Assembly: GCF_963678975.1 (NCBI RefSeq)
Contig: NC_089279.1
Coordinates: 27,266,004-27,330,003 of the forward strand
Direction of reading: 5' to 3'
Source of the DNA: Dysidea avara
Taxonomy: Eukaryota > Porifera > Demospongiae > Dictyoceratida > Dysideidae
Length of the DNA: 64,000 nucleotides
This document shows, one piece after another, positions 1 to 11,453 of this stretch. The translations under genes were made by a program, and so were the position numbers. Below the pieces are notes generated by a model that saw nothing but the letters and a program-made list of their open reading frames with translations, was not told where the DNA came from and searched no databases. Position 1 is the stretch's first letter; each line of letters begins with the position of its first letter.

Positions 1-2602
1 TAGTGGAAACCAAGGTGACATGGTGATAGTTCTGCTATTAGCTTAACAGAAATTTCTACTTCACTATTTGTATATGATGTGATGGTCATTGAGGAATTAG
101 AAATTTTCTTGCCTATTACACTGATGCCTTCAAACAGAGTACAAGCTATAGGTACAGATTGTGTACCATCAAGTCTGTGATCTTTATATTCACCACTTAA
201 AACAAAGTTAACTCCTCCAGCATGCTGCTCATGAAAACTTAATACACAAGCTTGGATTTTAATGTTTTGACCAAGCATTATGTTTGATATAAAATACTTC
301 TGACATCTACTTGATTTATTGGTAGTATTAATACAGGTGGTGGGGTTATATAAAGCTAGGTGATGAGGGGGGTGATTGTGTGTCACATTTAAACCTACAA
401 TGCTATTCAAACATGTTTCATCACATGATGATTCCAGTTGTACATACATATCATCACCAACAAGAGCAGTGTTTTCACTAAAACTAACACTTGTAGAATT
501 TGACAAGATTTTGCTCTGGTTAGTTTGTTTTAGTTCACCATAAATTGCTCCACCATAGCAAGTAGCATTGCCATTGGGTTGAAATATGACATTAGATTCA
601 TTTTCAAATGTAATAATAAAGTTATTCTTAAGATAAATTGCTCCACCACTTCTAGTTGCTGAATTATAGGCAAACCTTGCGACTGAATTCATAGCAAATT
701 CTATGTTTGATTGTTGACTATTAATAGCCCCACCATCCATGGCTTTGTTGTTTATAAAATGAACATTTGTGCCACCTACAAATAACAAATGTGAGTGGTT
801 ATTAAAAAAACATGGCACCTCTTTTAGTTGCTTCATTGTCATCAAATATCACCGTTGAGTTTCCATTAAACGTAATATTGCAATTGTTTCTGCAACTTAC
901 ACTTCCACCTGTTTTGTTAGCTACATTGTCTTTGAACAAAATCATTGCATTTCCAGTAAATAAAATATGACAGTTATCAAAAGATAAAACTGCACCTCCA
1001 AGTATAGCTTTGTTGTCATTGAAAGTCACTAATGAGTTTCCATTAAATGACATACTAGAATAGTGTTCAGAAATGACAGCGCCTGCACCCCAGACACTAT
1101 TGTTGATATATGTTACTTTTGAGCTTCCAGTAATGATATGCTACAGTTCACATAAGAATTAACAGCTCCTCCAATTTCACTAGCATAATTACCTTTAAAA
1201 ATAACTTCTGTATTACCATCAAATAATATATTACAGTATTGTTCAGAGTATAGTTCAGAGTATACAGATCCCCCTTTCGAGGCACTGTTGTTAACAAATG
1301 TAACTAAACAGCTTCTGTAAAATGATATGTCACAGTGATCAATGGCCAGTATGGCCCCTCCATGTATAGCTCTGATCTGTTGTTTGTAATTGTCACCACT
1401 GAACTATCACTGAATGTTATATATGAGAAGCTTAAAATTAATGGTACATAGCTCCTCCTTGACTAGCTATATTTCTATCAAAAGTCACAGAAGCATTTCT
1501 ATTAAAGTTTATGTTGCTGTAGAGTAAATAGCTCCACCACTGGTTCCACCACTATTACCTCTGAATATCACTTTTGAGTTTCCATCAAATGATATATTAC
1601 TATTGTCTTTAGAATACCCTGACCCTCCAAATTCTGCACTGTTGTTACTGAACATAACCTTTGTATTTTTACCAAATATCACATTAGAGTGTCGTCGAGA
1701 ATATACAGCTCCCCCACGTTGGGCACTGTTATTGATGAAAATCAAAACAGAATTTCCATTATATGATGCATTGCAATAGTGTATAATCAATATGGCAGTT
1801 CCATATATACTTCTGTTGTCCAAAAACGTCACCATTGAACTTCCTTCAAATGATACATGTGAAAAACTAAAAATGTACACAGCTCCTCCTAAAATAGCCC
1901 TGTTGTTATTGAATGTCACTGTTGAGTTTCTATTGAAGATGCAGTATATAGTGGTAAACATAAAGAGCTGCTCCATTCTCTTTAGCATTGTTATCTTTGA
2001 ATGTTACTTTTGAGCTTTCACCAAACATTATTGCAAATCCTTGAAGAATGCAAAGATGCTCCATATTTTGCACTGTTGTTATGAAATATTATTTGCACAT
2101 TTCCAATGAATGAAATATTAAAGTTTTGTCTTAAATTAAGAGCTCCACCACTTTGACTGACCACATTACTATTAAATATCACTGTAGAGTTTCCATCAAA
2201 TGTCATATCAGAATAAATTTCAGTGTACACAGCCCCTCCATAGTCAGCATGGTTGTCACAAAATGTCACATTTCAAATAATAGGTCACAATGGTTAACAC
2301 AGTTCACAGCACCTCCGTATTTTTCACTAGCGTCATTAAAGTTAGCACTATTGTTATTAAAATTTACAATTGCACTTTCAGTAAAAGTAACATTAACATT
2401 GTCAAACAAATTAAATGCTCCACCAAATTTACTGGAATGATTATCTCCAAAAGTCACCATTGATTTTCCCATAATGATATGTTGGAAAAATGTTCAGAGT
2501 GTATTGCTCCTCCGTTAGTACCACTGTTGTCACTAAATATTACTGTTGCATTTCCACAAAACATAATATCTGAGAAAGTAAAAGAGAACACAGCTCCTCC
2601 AT

Positions 2603-3033
2603 TAGGCACCGGCCTATTATGCCCAAAATTTTACCTATTATGCTTTTGAGCATTGCTCAAAAATTAAGCCTATTATGCTCAAAATTATGCTTTCAAAATC
2701 AAGATTATGCTCTAGAACTGACTGTTTTATTAGAGTATATCAGCCTTTCCTGACTGCTCTATTAAGTGACTGCTCTATTAGAGTATCTCGATCTTATTTC
2801 TGCAAAGTGTGATTAACCAACAAAGAAACGGTTTAATAAGTTATATTACGTGTTTTTAAATATCAAATGCACTAATAATACTATTGGCAGTGAATATTTG
2901 CTTTCTTTCAGGTGCGCGTATTGCGCATTTAATTAATTTTTCAAACATCGTCCCTATTATGCTGGCATTATGCTTGATGCTTTTGGTCACCTATTATGCT
3001 TTAAATTATGCCGGTATAATCGGCCGGTGCCTA
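2603..3033. mobile_element. hAT-type MITE, TAGGxACC family, copy 1
   Basis: A 431-bp non-coding element inside the beta-helix pseudogene. Its ends are inverted (TAGGCACCGGCC / GGCCGGTGCCTA) and it is bounded by a perfect 8-bp target duplication TCCTCCAT (2595-2602 and 3034-3041). The subterminal parts are packed with the word CTATTATGC on both strands. The middle (about 2715-2796) carries three copies of the CTATTAGAGTA / AACAGTCA motif. 8-bp duplications with short TIRs are the mark of the hAT superfamily. Sister copies are at 14613 and 18862. Confidence 0.9.
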
Positions 3034-3041
3034 TCCTCCAT

Positions 3042-3793
3042 ACCCAGCTCTGTTGTTATGAAAAGTCACCACAGAGTTTCCATTGAACATGATGCTAGAG
3101 CATTGATATGAATTGAGAGCGCCTCCATTGTTACTGGCAGAATTACCTCTAAAGGTCACTGTTGCGCTGCCGTTAAACGTGACTACAGAATGATTGATAG
3201 CATACACAGTAGGGCTGGGCGGTTTCTCGGTATTATAGTAATACCGCGGTATTGCAATGAAACGATATCTGTATCGCGTAGATTTCGGTGAAACGATAAT
3301 ATCACGATAATATTATTACGATTTTTAGTGTTTGTGACAGCTTATTAAGCCCTTAAGGTTGTTATAATGCACCTCAAATAATCACGTGATACTACTGCAA
3401 ACAAGGACCTAGTACTGGCTAGTCAATTTTTTTTTTCTACAAAGATCGAGATACTCTAATAGAACAGTCAGCTAGGATCGAGATACCCTAATAAAGCAGT
3501 CAGCTACTCTAATATAGCAGTCATCTTTAATAACCGCAATAAATAGTAATATCGTGATATATTTCTGCACGATATATCGTAAAGCGAAACTCCAATACCG
3601 CCCAGCCCTAATACACAGCTCCTCCATACCCAGCTCTGTTGTTATGGAAAGTCACCACAGAGTTTCCATCGAACATGATGCTAGAGTATTGATATGAATT
3701 GAGAGCACCTCCATTGTTACTGGCAGAATTACCTCTATAGGTCACTGTTGTGCTGCCATTAAGCATGACTACAGAATGATCAATAGCATACAT
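3042..3793 (-). repeat. Tandem duplication of three beta-helix repeat units
   Basis: About 170 bases starting at 3042 (after the first MITE) recur with few differences from about 3627, for example CCAGCTCTGTTGTTATG followed by the same order of repeat units. The duplicated unit is about 180 bases (three beta-helix repeats) once the MITEs are removed. The first copy was then split by the MITE at 2603 and bounded by the one at 3210. Confidence 0.7.
3210..3610. mobile_element. hAT-type MITE, TAGGGCTGGGCGGT family
   Basis: A 401-bp element with inverted ends TAGGGCTGGGCGGT / ACCGCCCAGCCCTA and a perfect 8-bp target duplication ATACACAG (3202-3209 and 3611-3618). The internal sequence is rich in TATCG, ATACCG and GATAAT words on both strands. 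At 3443-3511 it carries three copies of the CTCTAATAGAACAGTCA motif, one next to GATCGAGATA, although its termini are unrelated to the TAGGxACC family that also carries that motif. Confidence 0.9.
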
Positions 3794-4999
3794 AGCTCCT
3801 CCATACTCAGCTGTATTATCAGTAAATGTCACTGATGATCTTCTGTCAAGTATTAAAACAGAAAATTAAAAGAGCAAATGCCTCCACCATGAATTGCCAT
3901 GTTGTTTGATAATTCTACTTTTGAGTTTTCATCAATTGAAGTACTACAATTTTCACAGTATATAGCCCCACCATCTGAATACTATTACTGAGTGCTCACC
4001 AAATGACATAACAGACCTGTTAATAGAGCAGAGTACACCACCATGATATTTAGCACTGTTGTTTTTGAAATCAATAAATGCTCTTTTCTTAAAGTCGCTA
4101 CATCTCAGAATCATTAAGAAAAATACCTCCACCATTCATGGTTGCTGAGTTATTGTAAAAGCTGATATTAGAGTTGTTCTCAATAATAACAAGAGAGCTA
4201 CTGCTAAGTATTCCTCCCCCATCAGTTGCTATATTGTGTTCAAACACTACATTGCTTTTAAGATAAAGTGTAGTATGTGAGATGTAAACTGGTACTACGT
4301 GGTTGTGTCTAAACACAGAAGTTTGAATGCTTAAATAGTCACTTAGTTTGTTTACTGAACTACCAAAGTAGACCAAACTTTTAGCAACTGAATTATAAGA
4401 AAAACTGCAGTTGTGAATGATTAATCTTAACCAGGAATTATTTTCATCACCCTTTGAAAAGTATAACACAGAACAATGACTTTCATAATGATTGTTTTTA
4501 GCAAACTGACAATTGTTTATGGGTACATTTCCTGATGTTTTTGACAGAACAACAGCTTGCCCTATTGGGTGATGGAAGGAACAGTTTTGAATTTCTATGT
4601 TGGAAGAATTGTAAAATTCAATTCCTGGAACAATTGACTCATTGTTAGAACCACACTGCTTCCAGTAGATATCTTTTACTGTCACATTGTTGCAGGATAT
4701 AAACTTCGCTGATCCATTACCATTACAGTTCACAGTGGGATTTCCTTGCCCAACTATTGTAAAATTTTCAATGCCTTTCAGCAACACATTTGAAGAGAGC
4801 ACAATGTCACTAGTTATAATGATCATAGAATTGTTAGTGACATTACTGAGTGCATCATCAAAAACTGGAAAAAAAGTTTGTCAGTAATACAATTACAGGT
4901 TAGTTCAACAAGGTCAGCACACATACCAAAATTAGTGGTTAATTGCGTCACACATTCTAACCCATCACATATATTAGGTGTCACAGTGGCTTTTGGTTC

Positions 5000-7080
5000 T
5001 CATTTTGTGTGGATTCATAGACTACAAATACAGGTAGTATTCTAGAGACGTGTCATGTGTGAGAATTCAAGATGATATTAAGTGTTGTTCTACTAACTCT
5101 GCTATTAAGGAGCAGTAAAGGAGTCACTAATGATGCACTAGTTCAACATGCTACTCATATAAACCCAATAAGTAATATGCTTTTGTTACTAGTATACATT
5201 GTAGCCCTAATAATTGCATATTTCCTTTCACCTTCTTGTCACAATTATTGTGTTGGCTAGCAACAATTGTCAGGATATAGATATCTTCTAACTGCAGAAA
5301 CGTTACAAATCATTTTTCATGTAACTTACATATTATTACACAAGTGTAAGGAAATGTGTATTTAGAATTTTAGAAACTAATTATATCTCAAAACAGCCAA
5401 TCTGTGAAAAAAGGGTGTGGAAGGCCAGGGTGAAAAAAGTTGTAAAATCAAAGGTGGCAGCCAAGAAATGCATAATTTGCTACTGAAATTTTGGACTTGT
5501 ATACTAAAACTGTGGACCTTTTTACTAAATTGTGGACCTTTTTACTAAATTGTGGACCTTTTGCCAAAATTTTGACCAAAATTGTGGACCTTTTTCCAAG
5601 GGCGGTTCTTCAGAATCCCCCTGGCTATGGGCCTGTTCTTATAATGCTTTTAGTATGGAAATAAGGATATAATTTTGGTGAGCTATAGCTGGAAATGCAT
5701 ATATACTGTATTATAGAGTAGATACTGTTTCAGCATTGTAAGATTAGATTGAATATCCTTACCATTGTCAGTCATTTGTCACAATGAAATCATGCACGCA
5801 TAGGGCAGGCTTAATATACTGATGGATGTAGTACTGCTGGTGTGTAGGTGTGCTTGTAGTAAGCAACTTTGTACAGGTGGGAGTCACAATTTTACTTGAA
5901 AGTAAAACATTTTTAATAGAGAAACTGCTGCACTGTAGGGAAGGTACCATTACTGTTTTTTTCTAGTTTTATTATCAAGTCTACCAGTTGGGCACTGGAG
6001 GGTTTGCACAAAAGGCAGAGCCTGTACTGTAGGGCAGGTAGCTATGTATACCATTGCTGTAGGGCAAGGTATTATAAGTGTCACTATATGTAGAATCTGA
6101 AATGTTATTATTACATGTATGGCCTGCATGACAGGTACTACTATTTTAAATTACATCATCACCTGTGTGGCTCTAAATCATACAAAAATATTTTTACACA
6201 AAACTTTATATCACGAACATTTTTTGCACAAAAATAAAGCGAATTATGGTAGCTACACATAGCTCTGCTGTTAAACATCATGCACAGTATGGCAAGTCCT
6301 AGCTGCACTGTAGGGCAGGTACCTGCAATGCTATGGTCATTTATTTTTGATGCTGCATGGTCAGTGAGTTAAAAGTCGTCAAATGATGCTACAGTATTGC
6401 CTGCATGATAGGACATGTACATGTGCACACCTGCATGTGTGGTAAACAATTATATGCATACACATTGCTATAGTTGTCTTAGTTTAGTTACATGCAGTAC
6501 TACTGCTATGGTCAAAACTTTTTTTGCTTTCAGGTTTAAAAGGGAATGCTGTGTGGTACTGATATTTAATGCTTATGACCTTTAGCTAGATGTGGACATG
6601 GTCCTGCACATAGGGCAGGTATCAATGCTAGTACTTTAGTTGTGTACAGCACAAGAAACTACACAAGTAGCAGTACACTCATAACAAAGGTTGATATCAC
6701 TATCCAGAAATTATATAAATCCTTGAGGTACCAGATACAAATTTTAGAAATGTGAACTATAATATAAGTAGAACACATATGCATGTATCATTGTACTCTA
6801 GTGTGTATCATGTGCAGTGATTGTATTAGTAGTGAACATTCATGACAAACTTGTAGGGTTGCTCCTGCTTTCAGACGCGCCTTTTCTCAGATAAATGACT
6901 TACATATAATAATTATATAGATGACATAGAGTCAATGCATCAATGTTGGGAAATAGCCTGACCACATGTACATCCTGCATCCAAATGTAAGTCTGTCATA
7001 ATATTATAGCATTGCATACAATGTGGTTAATACAGTAACATGCATTATGAGGTATGGACAGTGAGTATGTAGCTTTCTTG
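5000..7080. other. Intergenic region with repeat fragments
   Basis: I see no convincing gene. 5389-5473 matches one arm of the large inverted repeat at 28611-28941 (AAACAGCCAA... GGTGGCAGCCAAGAAATG). 5490-5633 is the right end of a TIR element (GGCTATGGGCCTG end), with three or four copies of the phrase TTTACTAAATTGTGGACC. 5780-6640 contains scattered 'TAGGGCAGGTA' phrases that recur at 21560-21960 and a stretch near 5970 similar to 12960-13020. Confidence 0.5.
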
Positions 7081-7107
7081 GATTTATAGTGTACAAGTCC
7101 TTCTGAC

Positions 7108-9463
7108 ATGGAAATCATCAAAGGAGGAAAAGCTGCAACAAAATCTGTAAGAGAAAATAATAATTGGCTAAGGAAACAGCCAAGAAGATTATCAGAAGTT
7201 CTTCAAGACACATCTTCATGCTAATATATAGCATGGTAGGTCTTTTGCACTGTTCACATTAACTTTGATTCAGTAGCACAAAAGTCTTCTTATGTACTAT
7301 TACAACAGAATAATTACATAGATTTCCACTCCTATTCCACGTGTGGCATTACATAATTATTGCCATGTTATTGTAATGACACTTTGTATGTAGGAATGGA
7401 AGGTGTTAATTCCCACCAAATGTGATATACTCTCCTTAAAATTTCAATTGTAAGTCACAATATACTTGATGAGCAAGAGTCAAAGAAAATTGCCAAATTA
7501 TTGCTGAAAAACCACAATATTAAACACTTGGACTTCTCTTGGTGTTTGCTATCAGAGATTGGAGTTCATTACATTTTTTCTGCAAGTGGATTGTAGACAA
7601 GGAAGAAGAAAGCAAGAAAACCATCATTGAACATGTACGTATGTGTGCAATAAACGGTACATTATAGTCTATCACTTGATTCAGTATTCAGAGTTTGTGG
7701 AGAGTGTAGGATCAGCAATGGATTTTGTAAACAAACAACTTCAGAGAGATGGTAAAGCAGTAATCTTTATCATGTGTAAACATCAATAATAATAATAGGA
7801 TAATTGGTAGTGGGCAAATTAATGGAACTAGCACTGATCATCCAGTTGCTTTTAGTCAGATTTCAAAAGAAACTGAAGTAACTAAATTGAAATTAACTTT
7901 TAATTGTATTCCTCTTCTAATTAGGGTACATATCAAGATTTTATTACGAGGATGGCTGAGGGTAAATCCTGTATTATTGCACACAAGTTCAGTATAACTA
8001 ATTTCACAGCTCTAACTACTATCAGCACCAGCTCTGCATTGTATTTGCAACATGTGGTACATAATAACTGTTTTAACTCATAGATAAATAAATTGTGCAC
8101 AGAACTTGTCCGTGATAGAGCAACAGAAAAAACTTTTAGTTCTTAAAGGGCAAACCCTCAAGTAAATAAATAAAAGAGATTTATTTGAATAGCAGATAAA
8201 TTGGTCTACATGCAGGTATATCAGAAATGCATAAAGCAGTTAGACAAAGACTCTCAGGTGAATTCATATACATAAATACTTGTATACTCACATGCAACAC
8301 AACACCATATAGTATCCTGAGCTAATCAGCAAGCGTTTACATGAAGGACTACATATTATGAATGGCAATCTAGAGAAGCACATTGCAGAGTAAGCCTTAA
8401 ACTTCATGGTCACTTGCATTGTGAAAACAATGATTGAATAGAATGCAGTCTGAAATTGACATGTTTATGTCTGAATGGGAGCAGCTTGTTGAAGAAGCAA
8501 AACTGCAAGTAAAGAAATTAATGTTGAAATGTTTTTATTCCTTTGTAAGATGCAAGCCCACATTGCTGAAATTACTCACCATGCTGGCAAGATTTCAACT
8601 CTACTTTCACTGGATGGTAGACCACGATAATATTGTTCTAGTTTTAATTCAAACGTGTACAAATTTTAGGAAATAAAACAACTTCAAATGTCAACAGAAC
8701 TTCAAACTTCATTGTCATTCCTTAACAGATTATGCAGTAATCACCAAAGAGTACAAGTCTTCAAAGAATACAATGACAGAGAGAACACTAACAAGAAGAT
8801 TGAGTGTTAGCTATAGATTTATACAGTCAGTTTATGTATATTTTAACAGGCTGCACCTTTCTCAGAAACTATCAAACCAGGTGAATAAACTAAATTCTTG
8901 ATACACATTCCACTTCATTACTATCCTGTAGTGCTTAAAGAGGTTCAAAGTAAAGTGAAGGACATGCTGTACAAGGAGGTAAGCAACCTATAATGAATCC
9001 TTTACTACTAAATGGTAATACACATACAGCTGGGCTTAAGAATGCCACACCAACTTGACTATAAACTGAACAGAAAGTCGAATGATATTGTGGTAACATA
9101 CTAATTATTGATAATGCATATACACATGTTACCTATTAATCACAGTGCACCACATTGCCAGTCCTTCCCAGTAGTGACCATACTGGAGGTGTGCATGTAC
9201 CTACATTGGATTCAGCCAGAGACACCTCCTTTGCTAAAACATCAACTAGTAATGGCAGAAATGACACCAGTACATTTCAGCGCACTTCAGTGTGGGACAC
9301 ATTTGTCCAGTCATCCACAGCAGAACAAGAAACAAGATCAATTCTAAGTCAAGGGATACAAGGGAAGACAATTGTTAAAAGAAATAGGATGGAAGACAAT
9401 CACTTTTTGCTGCCATTGAAGGATATGAGAACAACACAAAAGACAATGGATCACTACAAATAG
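7108..9463 (+). CDS. Putative multi-exon coiled-coil protein, not recognised
   Basis: Four successive short exons join in phase with GT/AG borders: 8216-8257, 8313-8389, 8442-8508 and 8550-8616. They encode charged, helix-forming sequence (YQKCIKQLDKDSQ, then HEGLHIMNGNLEKHIAE, then MQSEIDMFMSEWEQLVEEAK, then MQAHIAEITHHAGK), which suggests a coiled coil. Probable further exons: a start exon at 7108-7146 (MEIIKGGKAATKS, then GTAAGA), 7692-7751, 8670 onward (EIKQLQMSTELQTSLSFLN), 8935-8980 (VLKEVQSKVKDMLYKE, then GTAAGC), and a last exon from about 9177 to a stop at 9463 that is Ser/Thr-rich. A stretch at about 7470-7560 (LLLKNHNIKHLDFSWC) looks like a leucine-rich repeat. I could not make every junction agree in phase, so the exon chain is incomplete and the product is unknown. 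No family assignment is offered. Confidence 0.45.
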
Positions 9464-11450
9464 AAGGTCATGGAAAGATGAATGACAAAAGAAGAATGAA
9501 GCCTCAAAGGATGAGCATGACCATCATGGTAAAGAACAGACTGGTAAGAGATGAGAATACTCCTAAGGAACCAGTTGAGTGCTTCAAAGTTACTTCAGTT
9601 GACATCAAAAATAGAGACACCTAATAACAGTTTTGGTATTTGATGGAGACTGTACAGAATGTATTATGTGCTAATGTGGGTTCTTGGAGAGTGGGGGGGG
9701 GGGGGCTGAAGTACTCCTCCAAAGTTTTACATATGCAAGACACTGCAAACTAGGAGAGCTGCAGTACAGGTACAATTGCATCTTTTGCATGCATGAAAAT
9801 ATGGAAAGAGCAAAGGGAATAACTAATTTCTTCTAAGAGGGGTTCAAAATTATACTTTAGGAGTAAGATTTAACGTAAAGCTGTTAAAAATTTAAATACT
9901 CTAATAGAACAGTCAAATACTCTAATAGAACATCCATCATTAAAACTGTTGCTATAAGACCAGTGTGTCCGTGCATATTGCATATTATAACCTCCATGCA
10001 AATACAGCTATTAACTAAGCTGCTTATACTTTGAAATTCTTTGAACTTTACCCTGTTCATCAGCTTCCCAAAGTGATCAATATAAAGAGCTGTCACGTGC
10101 TTTCAAAGTCTAACCACATAGCAGAAACACAGTTCATTACAATGGCAGCACTGACAGGAAATAATATTTTTCGTTAAAATGGTAATAATACTGGTGTCAT
10201 CCTGATTTGGAGTAGCTCTAAGATATCCCTTAATTTTGACCACAAATACTATTACTTCACTCTGCATCAATTATATCATAAAATGTCTGGCAAGCTTATC
10301 ATGTCCCTGTCCAGTTCACCCTACCTACCCGTTGGACAAATCTAGTTTCAATCATCATGTACTTCAACTTTTACAACCACTTTGTTCTAACTTATATACA
10401 AAATTTTAGGGGCCAAAACCTCAGTACACAATGACGCTAAGGAATGCTTGGATGTTCGCAAGGTACGTATAGTATATGCAGAGTGTTTATTCTGCTGTGA
10501 CACCTGTATATTCACTGAGTGCATGAGCCACCTCAAAATTCCATCCAATGTCTGAATAATAACTAATAAATATTTTATAGAACAGTCAACAACTCTATTA
10601 GAATGTCCATCATTAAAATTCTATTAGGAACACACACCAGTGTGTGAGCTGAAACTGAACCTATTTTTCTAGACCTGTACACTGTTATATTACCACCAAA
10701 CATCCTGCCATACCAATTGCTTCAAGTTATACCATAATGTACTTGCTAATCATAAAAAATAATTCTTTGATTAAATATACGTAGTGGAGATCATTAGTTG
10801 TAGCTACAGACTTGATAGTTGTGGTGAAATGCTTACTTTTGCAACTTAAATGTTAATTCCAGTTTTACAGCGTCTACAGAAAGTTATCACGGTAGCTATA
10901 CAGCATCCGGGGGCTGCACCTCTATCTGGTCAACCTCCACACCTCTTAGCAACTGCTATAGTGCAAACAAAATAGTGTGACCACTCTATGTATTCCTTAT
11001 AAATATTGCATTTGAAGTGCATATAGGTGCCAGATGCTGGCACTAAAATGCTAAATAAATATTATTTGAGTCCTCTACAGTTGTTACTATGTACCGGTAT
11101 ATGAAAACCTGCATCTACAGCAACATCCCATGGACATACATAGCCTACTAGGTACGTACATGCAATGACTGTTCTATTAGAGTATTCGACTGTTCAAATT
11201 GTAGAACCTCAAAGATGAGTACATATTACCAAGAGTACATATTGCCAAGAGTAAATAATGACTAGCAAGAGTAAATAATTGAGTAATCTCCATTATTTAC
11301 TCTTGCTATTACATTATGTCAACACAAATCTAAACTATAGCTACCATTATACATGTAAATATATAGGTAAGTAAACTAGGGAAATATTCCTACAAAACAA
11401 CTGCACCAAAATTTACAGCATTGAGGATAGATTCCTATAAATACATGTAA
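9464..11450. other. Intergenic region with dispersed motif copies
   Basis: No gene seen. It contains a run of 13 G (9693-9705), three separate sites of the dispersed CTCTAATAGAACAGTC motif (9896-9936, 10572-10610, 11166-11189) and a perfect 17-bp inverted repeat with a 12-base spacer (11263-11279 and 11292-11308, TAGCAAGAGTAAATAAT). The last may be a small hairpin at the 3' side of the phosphatase gene. Confidence 0.5.
9896..9936 (+). repeat. Dispersed motif CTCTAATAGAACAGTCA, direct pair
   Basis: Two direct copies back to back, ATACTCTAATAGAACAGTCA then ATACTCTAATAGAACATCCA, with no TIR element recognisable around them. A similar pair followed by the same CATCATTAAAA phrase lies at 10572-10625 with the second copy inverted. 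Confidence 0.8.
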
Positions 11451-11453
11451 TGA

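Larger units (their letters stand above)
1..4999 (-). pseudogene. Beta-helix repeat (PMP-like) surface protein, decayed and interrupted
   Basis: Seen: a short exon (open 4999-4927, ending before GTATGT) joins in frame, across a 62-base intron (4865-4926, T-rich acceptor), to an exon starting at 4864. That exon encodes an N-terminal domain with DDALSNVTNNSMIIITSDIV and a GNPTVNCNG motif, then asparagine-rich beta-helix segments. From about 4280 down to base 1 it turns into 20-24 residue repeats of the form F-x-GNS-x-V-x-F-x-x-N-x-A-x-x-GGA-V-Y. The reading frame is lost near 4110 and again near 3840, 2470, 2270, 2010 and 1500, and two MITEs split it, so I call it a pseudogene. Known: such repeats fold as right-handed beta-helices, resemble chlamydial polymorphic outer-membrane proteins and are numerous in sponge genomes; their role is not established. 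No signal-peptide exon was found upstream. The gene runs off the left edge. Some frame changes could be unrecognised small introns. Confidence 0.75.

Noticed and set aside
1792-2440. Plus-strand open frames in the beta-helix region
   Set aside because: They are the antisense of the asparagine-rich repeats on the minus strand.
5072-5260. Plus-strand 62-codon open frame starting MILSVVLLTLLL, like a signal peptide
   Set aside because: It lies antisense just upstream of the beta-helix pseudogene, has two hydrophobic stretches only, and shows no continuation, splice site or homologue I know.
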